DNA of 64,000 nt, taken from IMG/VR virus record IMGVR_UViG_3300042516_004811, positions 1-64,000 of that record, one strand, 5' to 3'. Source of the DNA: a virus. How positions within the stretch are numbered: position 1 is the first letter of the stretch; every line of letters begins with the position of its first letter. The notes below the pieces were generated by a model. It was not told the origin of the DNA. It worked only from the letters and a program-made list of their open reading frames with translations, and did not search any database. A program made the position numbers and the translations under genes. Shown piece by piece: positions 1-14,810 of this stretch.

Positions 1-1051
1 GCTGGTACCAGCCATCTTCCCAAAGCTGAGAAAGTCTTCGAAAATGCTTGTCATATTTAAGAGCAACGACATCTAGTGAGTAGTTGTCTATGGCATGCTG
101 CCTAACCATCGTTCTATCCATATATTTAGCATTTTCCGCAGCCTCAATGAACTCCTTAAGCGTCCTGCATCTATAGCCAGAAACGCCATCAACGACAGTT
201 TCCGTGAAAGCACCCCAGTCGGTAGTTATCGCAGGTGTGCCGCAGGCCATTGACTCTGGTGCAACGGTTCCAAACGGCTCGATATATATTGTTGGTGCGA
301 ACGAAGCAATTGCACCCCCCATGAGCTCAGCCCTTTTTTGCGAACCAACCACCCCCACATGCTCGCCGTAAGATGGGGCCACGCCCTGTCCGGCAAGAAT
401 AAGTCTCTTGTTCAGCCGCCTACATACCTCTACGGCAATTTCATAACCCTTACGCTCAATCATCCGTCCAGTAAATAGGTAGTAGTCGTCTGGCGTTTCC
501 CTGAATGGAAATTCACTGATATCGATATATCCAGGGATTACCGCATCGAAGAAATGTCCATCTAGCGCGTTTGGGCTAGTGTTCGTAGTTCCATAAACGG
601 TGTGCATCCAGGCGTATGACTCAAAAACTTTATATTTGGAAAAAACGCCACCGTAGCCAATTCCAAACTCAACAGTCATTTCCCCCGGAAATGCATCCGC
701 AATCGGCTTATGGGAATACCCCCCAATTACACATATGAAGTCCTGGTGTTCCAGTCTCTCAGAGATACCTGAAATCACATTATTGTTAAACTTTATCCAA
801 TGAGGCAAGTTGTAGTTAAACGACGCCATTGTGTAATGCTGTGACCCAACAGCAATAAGTCTTTCTTCTTCGGTTATGCAGGGAATGTGCTCATCTGCTG
901 GTGATTCACTTTCCGGGCCACCATACGTATAAACAGTGTGACCAAGCGATTTCATCATTATTGCGAACTTGCGAACCTTCTCGGTAAATGCACATGCCGT
1001 GAAGTCGCGCGTGATGCTTGTGTGTGGTAAGCCAACTACATGAAAACGCAT
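1..1051 (-). CDS. Glycosyltransferase, GT4-like (partial)
   Basis: The reading frame is open from an ATG at 1051 to the left edge with no stop, about 350 residues, so only the C-terminus can be missing. The end of the visible part has the layout of GT-B glycosyltransferases: a Tyr-rich stretch followed by LFTGRMIERKGYE, a second Rossmann domain, then EPFGTVAPESMACGTPAI, which is the nucleotide-sugar-binding motif of family GT4 with its conserved Glu. It should transfer a sugar from a nucleotide donor; the acceptor is unknown. It is the most distal visible gene of the minus-strand fibre operon, just after the 2OG oxygenase, so modification of fibre protein or of the host envelope is a reasonable inference. 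Confidence 0.85.
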   Translation of the reverse strand, partial: MRFHVVGLPHTSITRDFTACAFTEKVRKFAIMMKSLGHTVYTYGGPESESPADEHIPCITEEERLIAVGSQHYTMASFNYNLPHWIKFNNNVISGISERLEHQDFICVIGGYSHKPIADAFPGEMTVEFGIGYGGVFSKYKVFESYAWMHTVYGTTNTSPNALDGHFFDAVIPGYIDISEFPFRETPDDYYLFTGRMIERKGYEIAVEVCRRLNKRLILAGQGVAPSYGEHVGVVGSQKRAELMGGAIASFAPTIYIEPFGTVAPESMACGTPAITTDWGAFTETVVDGVSGYRCRTLKEFIEAAENAKYMDRTMVRQHAIDNYSLDVVALKYDKHFRRLSQLWEDGWYQ

Positions 1052-1055
1052 GGCT

Positions 1056-1676
1056 TTATTGTGGTGTAACTATAAACGAACTGATAATTAGTTTGTCGCT
1101 AGACAGAGGCACCTGTGCCTGATGGGGATAGGTCCAGTGTGCTGGAAACACGCAGATAGCGCCCTTTTCTGGCTTTACGCTGACATTCTGGTACCTAAAG
1201 TACGTTTCTCCACCCTCATCTACGGTGTTGATGTATATGACAACAGCAAGAACTCTTTCTTTGACGCGATTACTCCAGTTTTCACCGTCTACGTGCTCCT
1301 TGTAGAAACCATCACCACGCTTGTAGCCCTGCCAGAGATAGTTGGTATCAATTAGGTTTGGACAGGACTGAAGCCAATCAAAGCGGTCGATGTACATTCC
1401 TGTTGCCACCCTTAGGGATGAGTAAATTTCCTCATTGATTTCGTCATAGCGTCTTCTCAGTTCTGGGTCGGTATTGAAGCAATCCTGGTCTTGGAAGTCG
1501 AGCGTTCTCTTTGTGTTTACAGACAAGCCACCAGCAGTTTGACCAGCGCTAGTTAGGTTTATATTGGCGTAGTAAAAATCCCATATAGTGTCGCAGAGTT
1601 CATCGCTAAGAGCATTTCGGTATAAACAAATTGCTCCCGCTACCTGCTCCTCCACTATTCCTGTATGGGTCTTCAT
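1056..1676 (-). CDS. 2OG-Fe(II) oxygenase, prolyl 4-hydroxylase-like
   Basis: This 206-residue protein carries the P4Hc double-stranded beta-helix signature: iron ligands H128-x-D130 and H185, with K195 ten residues after the distal histidine, the usual position of the 2-oxoglutarate-binding Lys. A GGET motif (155-158) follows, as in phage P4Hc proteins. The family hydroxylates prolyl or other residues using Fe(II), O2 and 2-oxoglutarate. Its operon encodes a collagen-like fibre with about 200 Gly-Xaa-Yaa triplets rich in proline, which makes that fibre an attractive substrate; this is inference, since other phage P4Hc proteins have no known target. Start ATG at 1676 lies 3 bases after the end of the upstream gene. 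Confidence 0.85.
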   Translation of the reverse strand: MKTHTGIVEEQVAGAICLYRNALSDELCDTIWDFYYANINLTSAGQTAGGLSVNTKRTLDFQDQDCFNTDPELRRRYDEINEEIYSSLRVATGMYIDRFDWLQSCPNLIDTNYLWQGYKRGDGFYKEHVDGENWSNRVKERVLAVVIYINTVDEGGETYFRYQNVSVKPEKGAICVFPAHWTYPHQAQVPLSSDKLIISSFIVTPQ

Positions 1677-1678
1677 GT

Positions 1679-2416
1679 CTACCTCTCGCCGTGCTCCCAG
1701 ATTGCTGGTTTGCTAACGATATGGTACCAACACCATTCATCAAATTCAAGGCTCATGTCTGGGATTGTGGTCGGGTCAGACCTCTCTCTTGCATTGTCAT
1801 CACCCTTAAGGAACTTGGCAACTCTCTGCTCGGGGACCTCATTCCACAACCATTCACGAATTGATTCCGGCAGTTCGAGCTCTTCTAATATTTCATGAGC
1901 CAATACCGAGTAAGTATCTCTAGTACCAAGCTCCTCGTAACACCATTCCCACTCAAGCATTAGGCGAAACAGTTCCTGGAGGGTTCGTCCGAGATTTTCC
2001 GAGTAATGGAAGTCTTTTTTTTCTAGTTCAATATCATTTAATTTAAGAAAAACTATGAAACCTTTATAGCCCTGGATTGGAAGCCTAAGGATTCTGGTAT
2101 TCAGGAGTGAGGCCACATGACTGTTTGTTGTTGGGTATACGGGGTCGGTGCTGCCGCAAAGTTCACAGATACCAGTCTCTCTATTTATTTCGTGTAAGGC
2201 TATTGGTTTCGGTATTTCTGGCTCTGCGAATGAGTCACATCTTTCAAATGTATCTACGGCCTCATCGCCTTCTTTTACTATTTCTGGTTCAAATGGCGCG
2301 GCATAAACAGACTTGATAAAAACAAAGTAGCCACGCTCATCATCCGTTGTTCCAGGAATGCGGTAATACGAACCGAAGCCATGTTTCCCTTTTGGTTCAT
2401 CCCTCAAGTACGGCAT
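1679..2416 (-). CDS. Unknown protein, paralogue 1 with CxxC motif
   Basis: A 245-residue protein of unknown function. It has an internal ETGICELCGS motif near residues 79-88, a possible half zinc site with the following His-Val and Asn-Ser-His residues, and a C-terminal half rich in Trp and acidic residues (LMLEWEWCYEE). It is clearly paralogous over its whole length to the gene just upstream (2416-3186): both share MLEWEW, HEILEELELPE / HDILEEIDVPE, a VAKFLKGD block and a final Trp-Cys-x-His-His/Ile segment. The genes are joined by a TAATG stop-start overlap at 2416. Location beside fibre genes suggests a chaperone, modifying or accessory role for fibres, but nothing in the sequence proves it. 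Confidence 0.75.
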   Translation of the reverse strand: MPYLRDEPKGKHGFGSYYRIPGTTDDERGYFVFIKSVYAAPFEPEIVKEGDEAVDTFERCDSFAEPEIPKPIALHEINRETGICELCGSTDPVYPTTNSHVASLLNTRILRLPIQGYKGFIVFLKLNDIELEKKDFHYSENLGRTLQELFRLMLEWEWCYEELGTRDTYSVLAHEILEELELPESIREWLWNEVPEQRVAKFLKGDDNARERSDPTTIPDMSLEFDEWCWYHIVSKPAIWEHGER

Positions 2417-3186
2417 TATCTTGACCCGTACTTCCAGATTGGCTCCGTTTCATGAATGTGGTGATAACACCATCCCTCAAATTCGGGAAGCATTGGCGGA
2501 ATAGTGGATGCCGGAGGCCTTAGCCTCGCATCTGGGTCACCCTTTAGAAACTTGGCAACATGCATATCCGGAACGTTATTCCATAGCCACGAGCGAAGCA
2601 TTTCTGGAACGTCAATTTCTTCAAGAATGTCATGAGCCAGAACGGCACAGACGTCATTTTGGTCAAGATTGTCGTATACCCATTCCCACTCAAGCATCAA
2701 CTTAAAGAGTTCATGAAGTGTCCTGGTAACGTTTGTATTTTCGTAAACCTCTGTTTCCTCTGTTGCTGGGTCAGCTAGTTCCAAGTAGCAAATAAACCCC
2801 TTACGGCCATGGAAAGGAATTCTTAATTCAGTTGCGTTTGATAGTGATGCGTGATGACTGTTTGTGGTCCCATATACTGGGGCACTACTGCCGCAGAATT
2901 TGCATAAACCCGTTTCTTCATCTTCTTCATGCAGGGCTGTTGGGGTCGGCATGTTTTTGGGTGCTGCGGCATCACATCTAACAGCTATTTTTAGCGTTCC
3001 CTCTGGTGAGAGGCTTACATCCTCTTCATAAAATCGTTGATTGTAAACAGCTCTAATGAATGCAAAGTAGCCTTTTTCATCGTTTCCAGAGCCTGGTACT
3101 TTTGAGTATCGACCTAGTTTGCGATGTTTGTAATAATTGAGCATTGATTCTTCGTCGTGATAACGCTCTTCATCTGCTAGTTCCAT
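2416..3186 (-). CDS. Unknown protein, paralogue 2 with CxxC motif
   Basis: A 256-residue protein, the second copy of the pair. The diagnostic shared blocks are ETGLCKFCGSSAPVYGTTNS (about residues 91-110), LMLEWEWVYDN, AHDILEEIDVPE and VAKFLKGDPDAR. It has no signal peptide or membrane segment. It starts 8 bases downstream of the collar-type adhesin gene at 3195 and has a purine-rich ribosome binding site (AAGGAGAAAA) before its ATG. The divergence of the two copies together with conserved order suggests an old tandem duplication. Function unknown. Confidence 0.75.
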   Translation of the reverse strand: MELADEERYHDEESMLNYYKHRKLGRYSKVPGSGNDEKGYFAFIRAVYNQRFYEEDVSLSPEGTLKIAVRCDAAAPKNMPTPTALHEEDEETGLCKFCGSSAPVYGTTNSHHASLSNATELRIPFHGRKGFICYLELADPATEETEVYENTNVTRTLHELFKLMLEWEWVYDNLDQNDVCAVLAHDILEEIDVPEMLRSWLWNNVPDMHVAKFLKGDPDARLRPPASTIPPMLPEFEGWCYHHIHETEPIWKYGSR

Positions 3187-3194
3187 TTTTCTCC

Positions 3195-4001
3195 TTAAAA
3201 CTTAATTATAAAGTAGATGGACTGCTTATTTATGCTGTGGTCATGTGTTGAGCCGCCAGCATTGCTGGCTATCCCTGCAGTCCCCCAGTTGTGACTATGC
3301 GCATTAACGTTGTACGTGTCGTAACTGTGTTGATGAGCATCTAGGTTAACAGCGTCGCAATTATGTTTATGTGCATGGCTTGTATTGCTCACATTATGGT
3401 TTGCGTGAGCAGTCAGTCCAGTTACGGTTGTGGCATTATTCCCTCTGACGTAACCATGAGCGTGGTTAGCGCTTGGAGCGGAGGTGTTGTGGTTGTGTGA
3501 CCAGTTTGCAGTGAACAGAGCATGGGAGTGGTCATTTGATGTATTTGCACTGTGATTATGGTTCTGGACGGTTGTGTTGCTACTCGTATATTGGGCAGTC
3601 AGATTATGTGTATGAGAAGTGTTTCCTGAACCAAACAGGATTGTCGCACTACCAAGGGCGCCGCCAGCAGCCACACCCAAAGGAGTTACTGGCTTGGTTG
3701 AAGGGATAAAGTTTGGTACATTCCAGCTCGTACTGATTGTTCCACCATAAGAAACACCAATAACGTCCCTCAGTCGCGTGTACTGAGCCCAAGAATAAGA
3801 CTGTCCATTACACAAAAGCCATCCATCTGGGGGTGTCGAGGAGCCGGCCCACATTTCTATTGTTCCCACGGGAACGATGTCTGCGGGAACATAGGCAGCG
3901 CCATCATAAATAAGGGACTGTCCGTCTATTGCGCTAGATGGCGAAACAACATAATCATCTACTTCCAACCCGGTGGATACTTTAAAATCTTTTGCAGTCA
4001 T
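3195..4001 (-). CDS. Tail-collar / short tail fibre adhesin, His-rich
   Basis: 268 residues. The N-terminal half contains the phage tail collar domain: PVGTIEMWAGSSTPPDGWLL, then CNGQ and a conserved Gly-rich core (residues about 41-115). The C-terminal half is a run of HxH-type repeats separated by Asn/Ser/Thr-rich segments (NHNH, DHSH, SHNHN, HAH, HQH) and ends in an aromatic-Ile strand, YFIIKF. In T4 long and short tail fibres paired HxH motifs coordinate metal along the intertwined needle, so this half is probably a metal-stabilised fibre tip. It is the last of three tandem related genes. Confidence 0.85.
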   Translation of the reverse strand: MTAKDFKVSTGLEVDDYVVSPSSAIDGQSLIYDGAAYVPADIVPVGTIEMWAGSSTPPDGWLLCNGQSYSWAQYTRLRDVIGVSYGGTISTSWNVPNFIPSTKPVTPLGVAAGGALGSATILFGSGNTSHTHNLTAQYTSSNTTVQNHNHSANTSNDHSHALFTANWSHNHNTSAPSANHAHGYVRGNNATTVTGLTAHANHNVSNTSHAHKHNCDAVNLDAHQHSYDTYNVNAHSHNWGTAGIASNAGGSTHDHSINKQSIYFIIKF

Positions 4002-4002
4002 C

Positions 4003-4893
4003 TCATCTATACCTAATTATGAAATAAAAACCACACGTATCTATGGTGTGAGTGTGGCTTACACTTATCTGAGACAAACTTGAGGTAAATGAATGCGAAT
4101 GAGAATTGGCATTTGAGCCAGCCGGTCCGTTTGAATTTCCGTGGTTATGTGTTCCATCAAGAACTGTGTGGGCATGATTTTGGTTCGTACTTGATACGTT
4201 ATGGGTATGATTTCCACTAGCTCCACCTGTTGCTACTGGTTGGTTATTCCCGGGGATGTGGTTGTGGTCGTGTGATGTGCTTGCATTGCCAAGACCATGA
4301 GTATGCGCAGAGCTATTGGCTGTATTGGCTCCAACATTATTACTATCGAAGTCATGATTATGATTCCACGATGTGGTGTTTGACGTATGGGAGTGGCTTA
4401 AGGTTGAAGACGTAACAGAAGAAACGTTGAATGAACCACCACTTGTGTGTGTATGTGAAAGGTTGGTAGAAGCACCAATTGTGGCCGTGTTTTCATTTGC
4501 TGTCTGATTAAACGGGGAACTGTCATTGGCGCTATCTATTCCAAAAATAAAACGATATGGAGATGTTGCAATTATGTTGAAATCAGGCAACCTAAATGTT
4601 GTGCCAGTTGCGGGAAATGTGTATCGGTTACCTATTACGGCATATAGCTCTGGATAGTCTCCCTGAAGGAGACTTTGCCCCGCACATATTAAATAGTCTT
4701 CTGGAACAGTCGGAGACGTTGAGCCGCTAGCCCAAAGCCTCACAACCCCAACAGGAATATTGCCTTTTGATGAAACATACGAATCGGTAGACGAGCTGTA
4801 AACGATGCCGCCGGAATTTGCTGCAGAACTAACATCAATGAGTACACCATCAACAACTATCGAGTTCTTTATCTTAAAGTCTTGGCTACTCAT
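4003..4893 (-). CDS. Tail-collar / short tail fibre adhesin, His-rich
   Basis: 296 residues with the same plan as its two neighbours: a collar domain (IPVGVVRLWASGS near residue 46, then CAGQSLLQGDYPELYAVIG) followed by a C-terminal half dense in His-x-His repeats (HTH, HSH, HNH, HDH) and an FYFIIRYR end. The three adhesins differ most in their His-rich shafts, as expected for receptor-binding proteins under diversifying selection or alternative fibre tips. One-base spacing to the next gene points to one transcript. Confidence 0.85.
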   Translation of the reverse strand: MSSQDFKIKNSIVVDGVLIDVSSAANSGGIVYSSSTDSYVSSKGNIPVGVVRLWASGSTSPTVPEDYLICAGQSLLQGDYPELYAVIGNRYTFPATGTTFRLPDFNIIATSPYRFIFGIDSANDSSPFNQTANENTATIGASTNLSHTHTSGGSFNVSSVTSSTLSHSHTSNTTSWNHNHDFDSNNVGANTANSSAHTHGLGNASTSHDHNHIPGNNQPVATGGASGNHTHNVSSTNQNHAHTVLDGTHNHGNSNGPAGSNANSHSHSFTSSLSQISVSHTHTIDTCGFYFIIRYR

Positions 4894-4894
4894 G

Positions 4895-5767
4895 CTAAAT
4901 ACCGTGCTGCGCTTTGATTATAAAAAAAACTTTTATTCCCAAAAATCCATCATCATGTGAATGTGAAGAATTACTAATCGTTTGTCCGGCATCAGTTGTT
5001 CCAATAGTTACCTGATGGGTGTGCTCAAGAGATGCCGTGTTGCCGCTCGTGTGGGAATGCTGAATATTTCCATCTACGAACAGGGCGTTATGTGAATGGG
5101 TTGCATTATCAGAGTTCATTCCATGCGAATGATTGCTGTCGGAAAAGCCTGTCTGTGCATTGGCGCCACCAGGCTTGTAGTTGTGAGTGTGGGCTCCAGC
5201 ACCGCCAATGTTGTGGACATCGGTAGAACCGGCACCACCAGAAGTTCCATGATTATGCGTATGGTTCGCAACTACGTGGGTATGGTTAAGGAACTCACCA
5301 ACCCCATCTCCCCACCCGTCAGAGTTATGGGACATGTTGTGATTATGGGAAGCTAGACCATCGCTAGTGCTTGCCGTTGTTATTGTGTTCGGTGCATCGG
5401 TATTTGTCTGTGGGTGCCCTATTGGAAGCCGGTCTGTGAGGTTTGGAAGTCGAAAATGTGTAGTGCCAGCTCCTCCAGAGCCATTTGTTCTAGCCCCATA
5501 GCGGGTTCCTACAACGGTATCCAAATCCGGGTATGAAGCAACAGCCACCTCGCTTCCATCGCAAAGAAGCCATCCACTGGGGAGGTTGCTCTTGGAGCCA
5601 TCAATCAATTTTGTATACATCACTACTGTGCCAATAGGTGTTTCTCTTTTGGCGCTAATTGTGTTGCCGATTCGATGCAGGGACGAGCCAACCCCCGTTC
5701 CGGTAAGGTCAAGCGTTCTTTCACCTATCTGGATTGACCCAGTTACTACGAAGTTTTTGTCCGACAT
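4895..5767 (-). CDS. Tail-collar / short tail fibre adhesin, His-rich
   Basis: 290 residues. The collar domain is well preserved: TPIGTVVMYTKL, LPSGWLLCDGSEVAVASYP, GTTHFRLPNLTDRLPIG (about residues 42-118). The rest is the His-rich shaft with HNHNMSH, HTHVVANHTHNHG and similar repeats, ending VFFIIKAQHGI. It follows the giant collagen-like fibre gene by two bases. Known collar-domain proteins sit at the distal end of tail fibres, so the giant fibre and these three proteins may be assembled together or be used alternatively. Confidence 0.85.
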   Translation of the reverse strand: MSDKNFVVTGSIQIGERTLDLTGTGVGSSLHRIGNTISAKRETPIGTVVMYTKLIDGSKSNLPSGWLLCDGSEVAVASYPDLDTVVGTRYGARTNGSGGAGTTHFRLPNLTDRLPIGHPQTNTDAPNTITTASTSDGLASHNHNMSHNSDGWGDGVGEFLNHTHVVANHTHNHGTSGGAGSTDVHNIGGAGAHTHNYKPGGANAQTGFSDSNHSHGMNSDNATHSHNALFVDGNIQHSHTSGNTASLEHTHQVTIGTTDAGQTISNSSHSHDDGFLGIKVFFIIKAQHGI

Positions 5768-5769
5768 GT

Positions 5770-12078
<6,309 letters not shown>

Positions 12079-12133
12079 TTGAAACCAGCCTCAACTGTTT
12101 TCGGTAACTCAAGCGCCCCTCAAGGCACGAAAA

Positions 12134-13651
12134 TTAACCTATTACGACTACTTTGTAGGAGTTGCTAGCCGGCGCCGAAGAGAACGTAATCGTTATTGTG
12201 TCACTATCGGTTCGAATAGTGTCTGCGATAACCGTTTCGCCCGTCGCAACCTCGTAAACCTGAACCATGACATCTGTTGTATCAAAGTCATGAACAAGAG
12301 TGAACGAGGTATCGGCAGCATTACCTATTGTTTTTACAACTTTTCTTACAAGAACCGGAGTGCTTACCCCTGCCCCCTGTGTACCACCAGCAGCAAGGTT
12401 GGTTCTTGCTCCAGACTCAGTACTTGCTCCAGTGCCACCATTGGCTACCGGGAGCTGCCCTGTTACGGCCGCAGACTGAGCGAGGTTTACTGCGTTAAAC
12501 TCGGGAACCCCACCAGCACCAGCCTGAAGAACCTGGTATTGAGTACCAGCAGCGGTTACATCAAGGGCATTGTTGCCATCGCCATAAATAATTCCATTGT
12601 CTGTAAATGACTCATTGCCGGTACCACCAGCAGTTACAGCAACGGTGGTTGCATCCCATGTACCAGTTGTGACCGTTCCAAGGGTGGTTATTGATGTTTG
12701 GCCAACATATGTTGACGCAATATCAACAGAGTCAGCATTGGCTGTAATTCTGTCAGCAGTGCCAACAACGTCTATGGTGTTGCCGGTTTTTGTTAGTCCG
12801 TTTCCAGCAATACTTTGTCCCGCTGAAGAGAATTGAACAAACGTTAGGTTTGTGGAACCTATGGTTATTGCGCCGTCAGTTGTGAGAACCCATCCAGAGT
12901 CTGCCCAATTGCTACCCTGCTCAACAAATGTGAACATTCCAGGGTTGAGCTCAGTGGCAGTATCAGCATCACTTGAGCGTGTAAGAACAAATACAGCAGA
13001 CTCGCTACCAACTACGGTTACGTCATAGATGCCGTTATACGGAGCATTAGAAGATGTTTCGTTCTTGACGAGGATTCTATTTCCGGGCTGAGGTGTCGTA
13101 CCATCAACAGACAACGCACCATTGGCAGAGGCGGTAATTACACCAGAACTATATGTATATGCTGGAAGCGCAGCATTTGTAGCTAGTTTTACAGATTGCT
13201 TGACATCAAGACCTGAGCGAGCAGCGTCAACGTAATTTTTGGTGGCAGCATGCGCTGGGTCTGTTGGGTCGGCTACCTTGATGTTTCCAGATGCATCACG
13301 AATAACTAGCTTGCTTGGGGTGGCATCAGACGTTGCATCGGCAAGCTTTGAAAAATCACTTGCGGACATAAGGCCAGCGCTTGCTGATGTTGCAAGGTTT
13401 GGCGTAATTGTTACAGTGCCCTTGGACTCAGTGATTGTCAGGGCTGTTGAGTAAGCCCCACCAGAAGTGACCCCATTTATAAAATTCTGCCACTGGCCAT
13501 CCGCATATATGCGGAGCGTGTCGGTTGTGGTGTTGTAGTAAATCCAACCTTCAAATAGGTTGGCAACGGGGTCGCTAGAAAGAGCCTGGAAGCGACCATT
13601 CAAGACCTGATTCTGATTTAGGTCAAGATTTGTTACAAACTTTGTTGCCAT
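12134..13651 (-). CDS. Tail fibre / tail protein
   Basis: 505 residues. It starts MATKFVTNLDLNQNQVLNGR, typical of the N-terminus of many phage fibres, and contains GGTGNESFTDNGIIYGDG and GGTGASTESGARTNLA repeats that recur in long fibre shafts, also shared in style with the C-terminal part of the collagen-like fibre. A C-terminal domain of about 80 residues (VVKTIGNAADTSFTLVHDFD) is probably a small beta-sandwich. No collagen triplets. It is first in order before the giant fibre, from which it is separated by a 55-base gap, the largest gap in the operon. Confidence 0.85.
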   Translation of the reverse strand: MATKFVTNLDLNQNQVLNGRFQALSSDPVANLFEGWIYYNTTTDTLRIYADGQWQNFINGVTSGGAYSTALTITESKGTVTITPNLATSASAGLMSASDFSKLADATSDATPSKLVIRDASGNIKVADPTDPAHAATKNYVDAARSGLDVKQSVKLATNAALPAYTYSSGVITASANGALSVDGTTPQPGNRILVKNETSSNAPYNGIYDVTVVGSESAVFVLTRSSDADTATELNPGMFTFVEQGSNWADSGWVLTTDGAITIGSTNLTFVQFSSAGQSIAGNGLTKTGNTIDVVGTADRITANADSVDIASTYVGQTSITTLGTVTTGTWDATTVAVTAGGTGNESFTDNGIIYGDGNNALDVTAAGTQYQVLQAGAGGVPEFNAVNLAQSAAVTGQLPVANGGTGASTESGARTNLAAGGTQGAGVSTPVLVRKVVKTIGNAADTSFTLVHDFDTTDVMVQVYEVATGETVIADTIRTDSDTITITFSSAPASNSYKVVVIG

Positions 13652-13664
13652 CAGGCCCTCGTGA

Positions 13665-14036
13665 TTATGTCAGATACGCATACCCAGCAAACGCTGCTGT
13701 AAACGTCACTGTTATTTGCGAATTACTAATATATGTTACCTCACCAATTACCACGGTTCCTGCAGTATCAACCACTGTTATGGATGGCCTACCACCAAGT
13801 GAATGGTTTATCGTCCAAAGGGCAGATGGTGAAGCCTGGGTATAGACCAATCGCCTCGTAACACCAGTGGATGTTGCCAGCTTTACAACTACCTGATTTG
13901 GCGCATCCTGATTGACAACAACCTTTGCGGCTGTGTCTTCGTTGATAATTACACTATTTGGTGCATCCTGATAAACGTTTACGTTATTGGCAGTTTCCTC
14001 TTGTACAACAACGTTATTCGGAACATTATTGCTCAC
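13665..14036 (-). CDS. Small virion-associated repeat protein
   Basis: 123 residues. The first half is built from imperfect repeats of about ten residues (NVNVYQDAPNSV, INEDTAAKVVVNQDAPNQV), a beta-solenoid-like pattern. The second half (LWTINHSLGGRPSITVVDT, ending in an aromatic-rich strand) resembles small C-terminal fibre domains. It overlaps the upstream gene by 4 bases, indicating translational coupling. Probably a baseplate or fibre-attachment component; precise role not known. Confidence 0.65.
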   Translation of the reverse strand: MSNNVPNNVVVQEETANNVNVYQDAPNSVIINEDTAAKVVVNQDAPNQVVVKLATSTGVTRRLVYTQASPSALWTINHSLGGRPSITVVDTAGTVVIGEVTYISNSQITVTFTAAFAGYAYLT

Positions 14037-14413
14037 CTGGTTACCTCAGGGCTCAGGTTAAACTCGCCCTCAAGAACTCTTGACACAACTCCGGAGACGT
14101 CAATAATCTCGATGTCATATACTCCGCTTGTTGATACAGATGCTGTAACGCTGGCTGAAACGTCAATATATATTTCGTTTATTGCAGTACTCGGGTTTAT
14201 TGTGAGTGCGCCATTTTCTGTCGTCAGCTCTAGAAGAAAATTCGTCGTGTCTATAGTTCTTCTAACCTGCATCCGGGCGTTGTAACCACTAAGGTCAAAA
14301 GGCGCAAAAGTATTACCTGTGGGGTCTTCCGCCAAATCTGGTTGTTCGATAAAAAGGGTACGACGAAAGGTTGTTCCCTGCTCGCATGTCATGTTGTACT
14401 TGCCAGCTCTCAT
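14033..14413 (-). CDS. Virion structural protein (baseplate-like)
   Basis: 126 residues. Features such as CEQGTTFRRTLFIEQPDL, then DLSGYNARMQVRRTID, then SGVYDIEIIDVSGVVSRVLE and a final GEFNLSPEVTR match a small beta-rich protein common beside tail fibre genes in tailed phages, from memory of those families. A GAGGAG ribosome binding site lies about 11 bases before the ATG at 14413. It is the first gene of the fibre cluster after the holin. Confidence 0.7.
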   Translation of the reverse strand: MRAGKYNMTCEQGTTFRRTLFIEQPDLAEDPTGNTFAPFDLSGYNARMQVRRTIDTTNFLLELTTENGALTINPSTAINEIYIDVSASVTASVSTSGVYDIEIIDVSGVVSRVLEGEFNLSPEVTR

Positions 14414-14468
14414 CGGGCAGACCTCTCCTCAATCCACACAGCGTCAGTAAAGATTGTAGATTAGGATT

Positions 14469-14491
14469 AAATACTTTTATGAGAAGTATTT
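14469..14491 (-). terminator. Small A/T-rich hairpin after the holin gene
   Basis: An 8-base inverted repeat (AAATACTT and AAGTATTT) with a 7-base loop overlaps the stop codon of the holin gene. It lacks a clear T-run on the minus strand, so it may only attenuate transcription. Confidence 0.35.
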
Positions 14492-14705
14492 AAAGTGCCG
14501 AAGCGGAATCCTTATCGGAGCCAACCTTTTTGAGACCCATGCTCATCGCGATAGACAGGGCAACGGCAACCACTGCAGCCTTGAAGTTGTCCGCATTTGT
14601 GAGGCCATCGAAGTCAGCACCGCCAACCATCCAAACGGATAGGTACGCCTGAACAAAGGTTCTAGCAGCTCTTTCCGCTGTCTCTTTAATGAATTTTGCA
14701 CTCAT
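14490..14705 (-). CDS. Holin, r1t-like
   Basis: 71 residues from an ATG at 14705, preceded by GGGGAGAA. The pattern is that of r1t-type holins common in actinobacteriophages: a basic N-terminus with FIKETAERAARTFVQAYL, a first hydrophobic segment (residues about 18-30), a charged linker, a second hydrophobic segment AAVVAVALSIAMSMGL and a short polar tail. Holins form lesions in the membrane to time lysis. An in-frame upstream start at 14720 is possible but lacks a ribosome binding site. No endolysin was recognised close by. Confidence 0.75.
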   Translation of the reverse strand: MSAKFIKETAERAARTFVQAYLSVWMVGGADFDGLTNADNFKAAVVAVALSIAMSMGLKKVGSDKDSASAL

Positions 14706-14810
14706 GGAAATTCTCCCCACGCTCGTTGTGCAATTTTACCACGTCAGAATTTTTAAAAACGTCTTTAATGTACAGGGATACCAAAATAGCGTAGGATGAG
14801 GCCGATTTAT

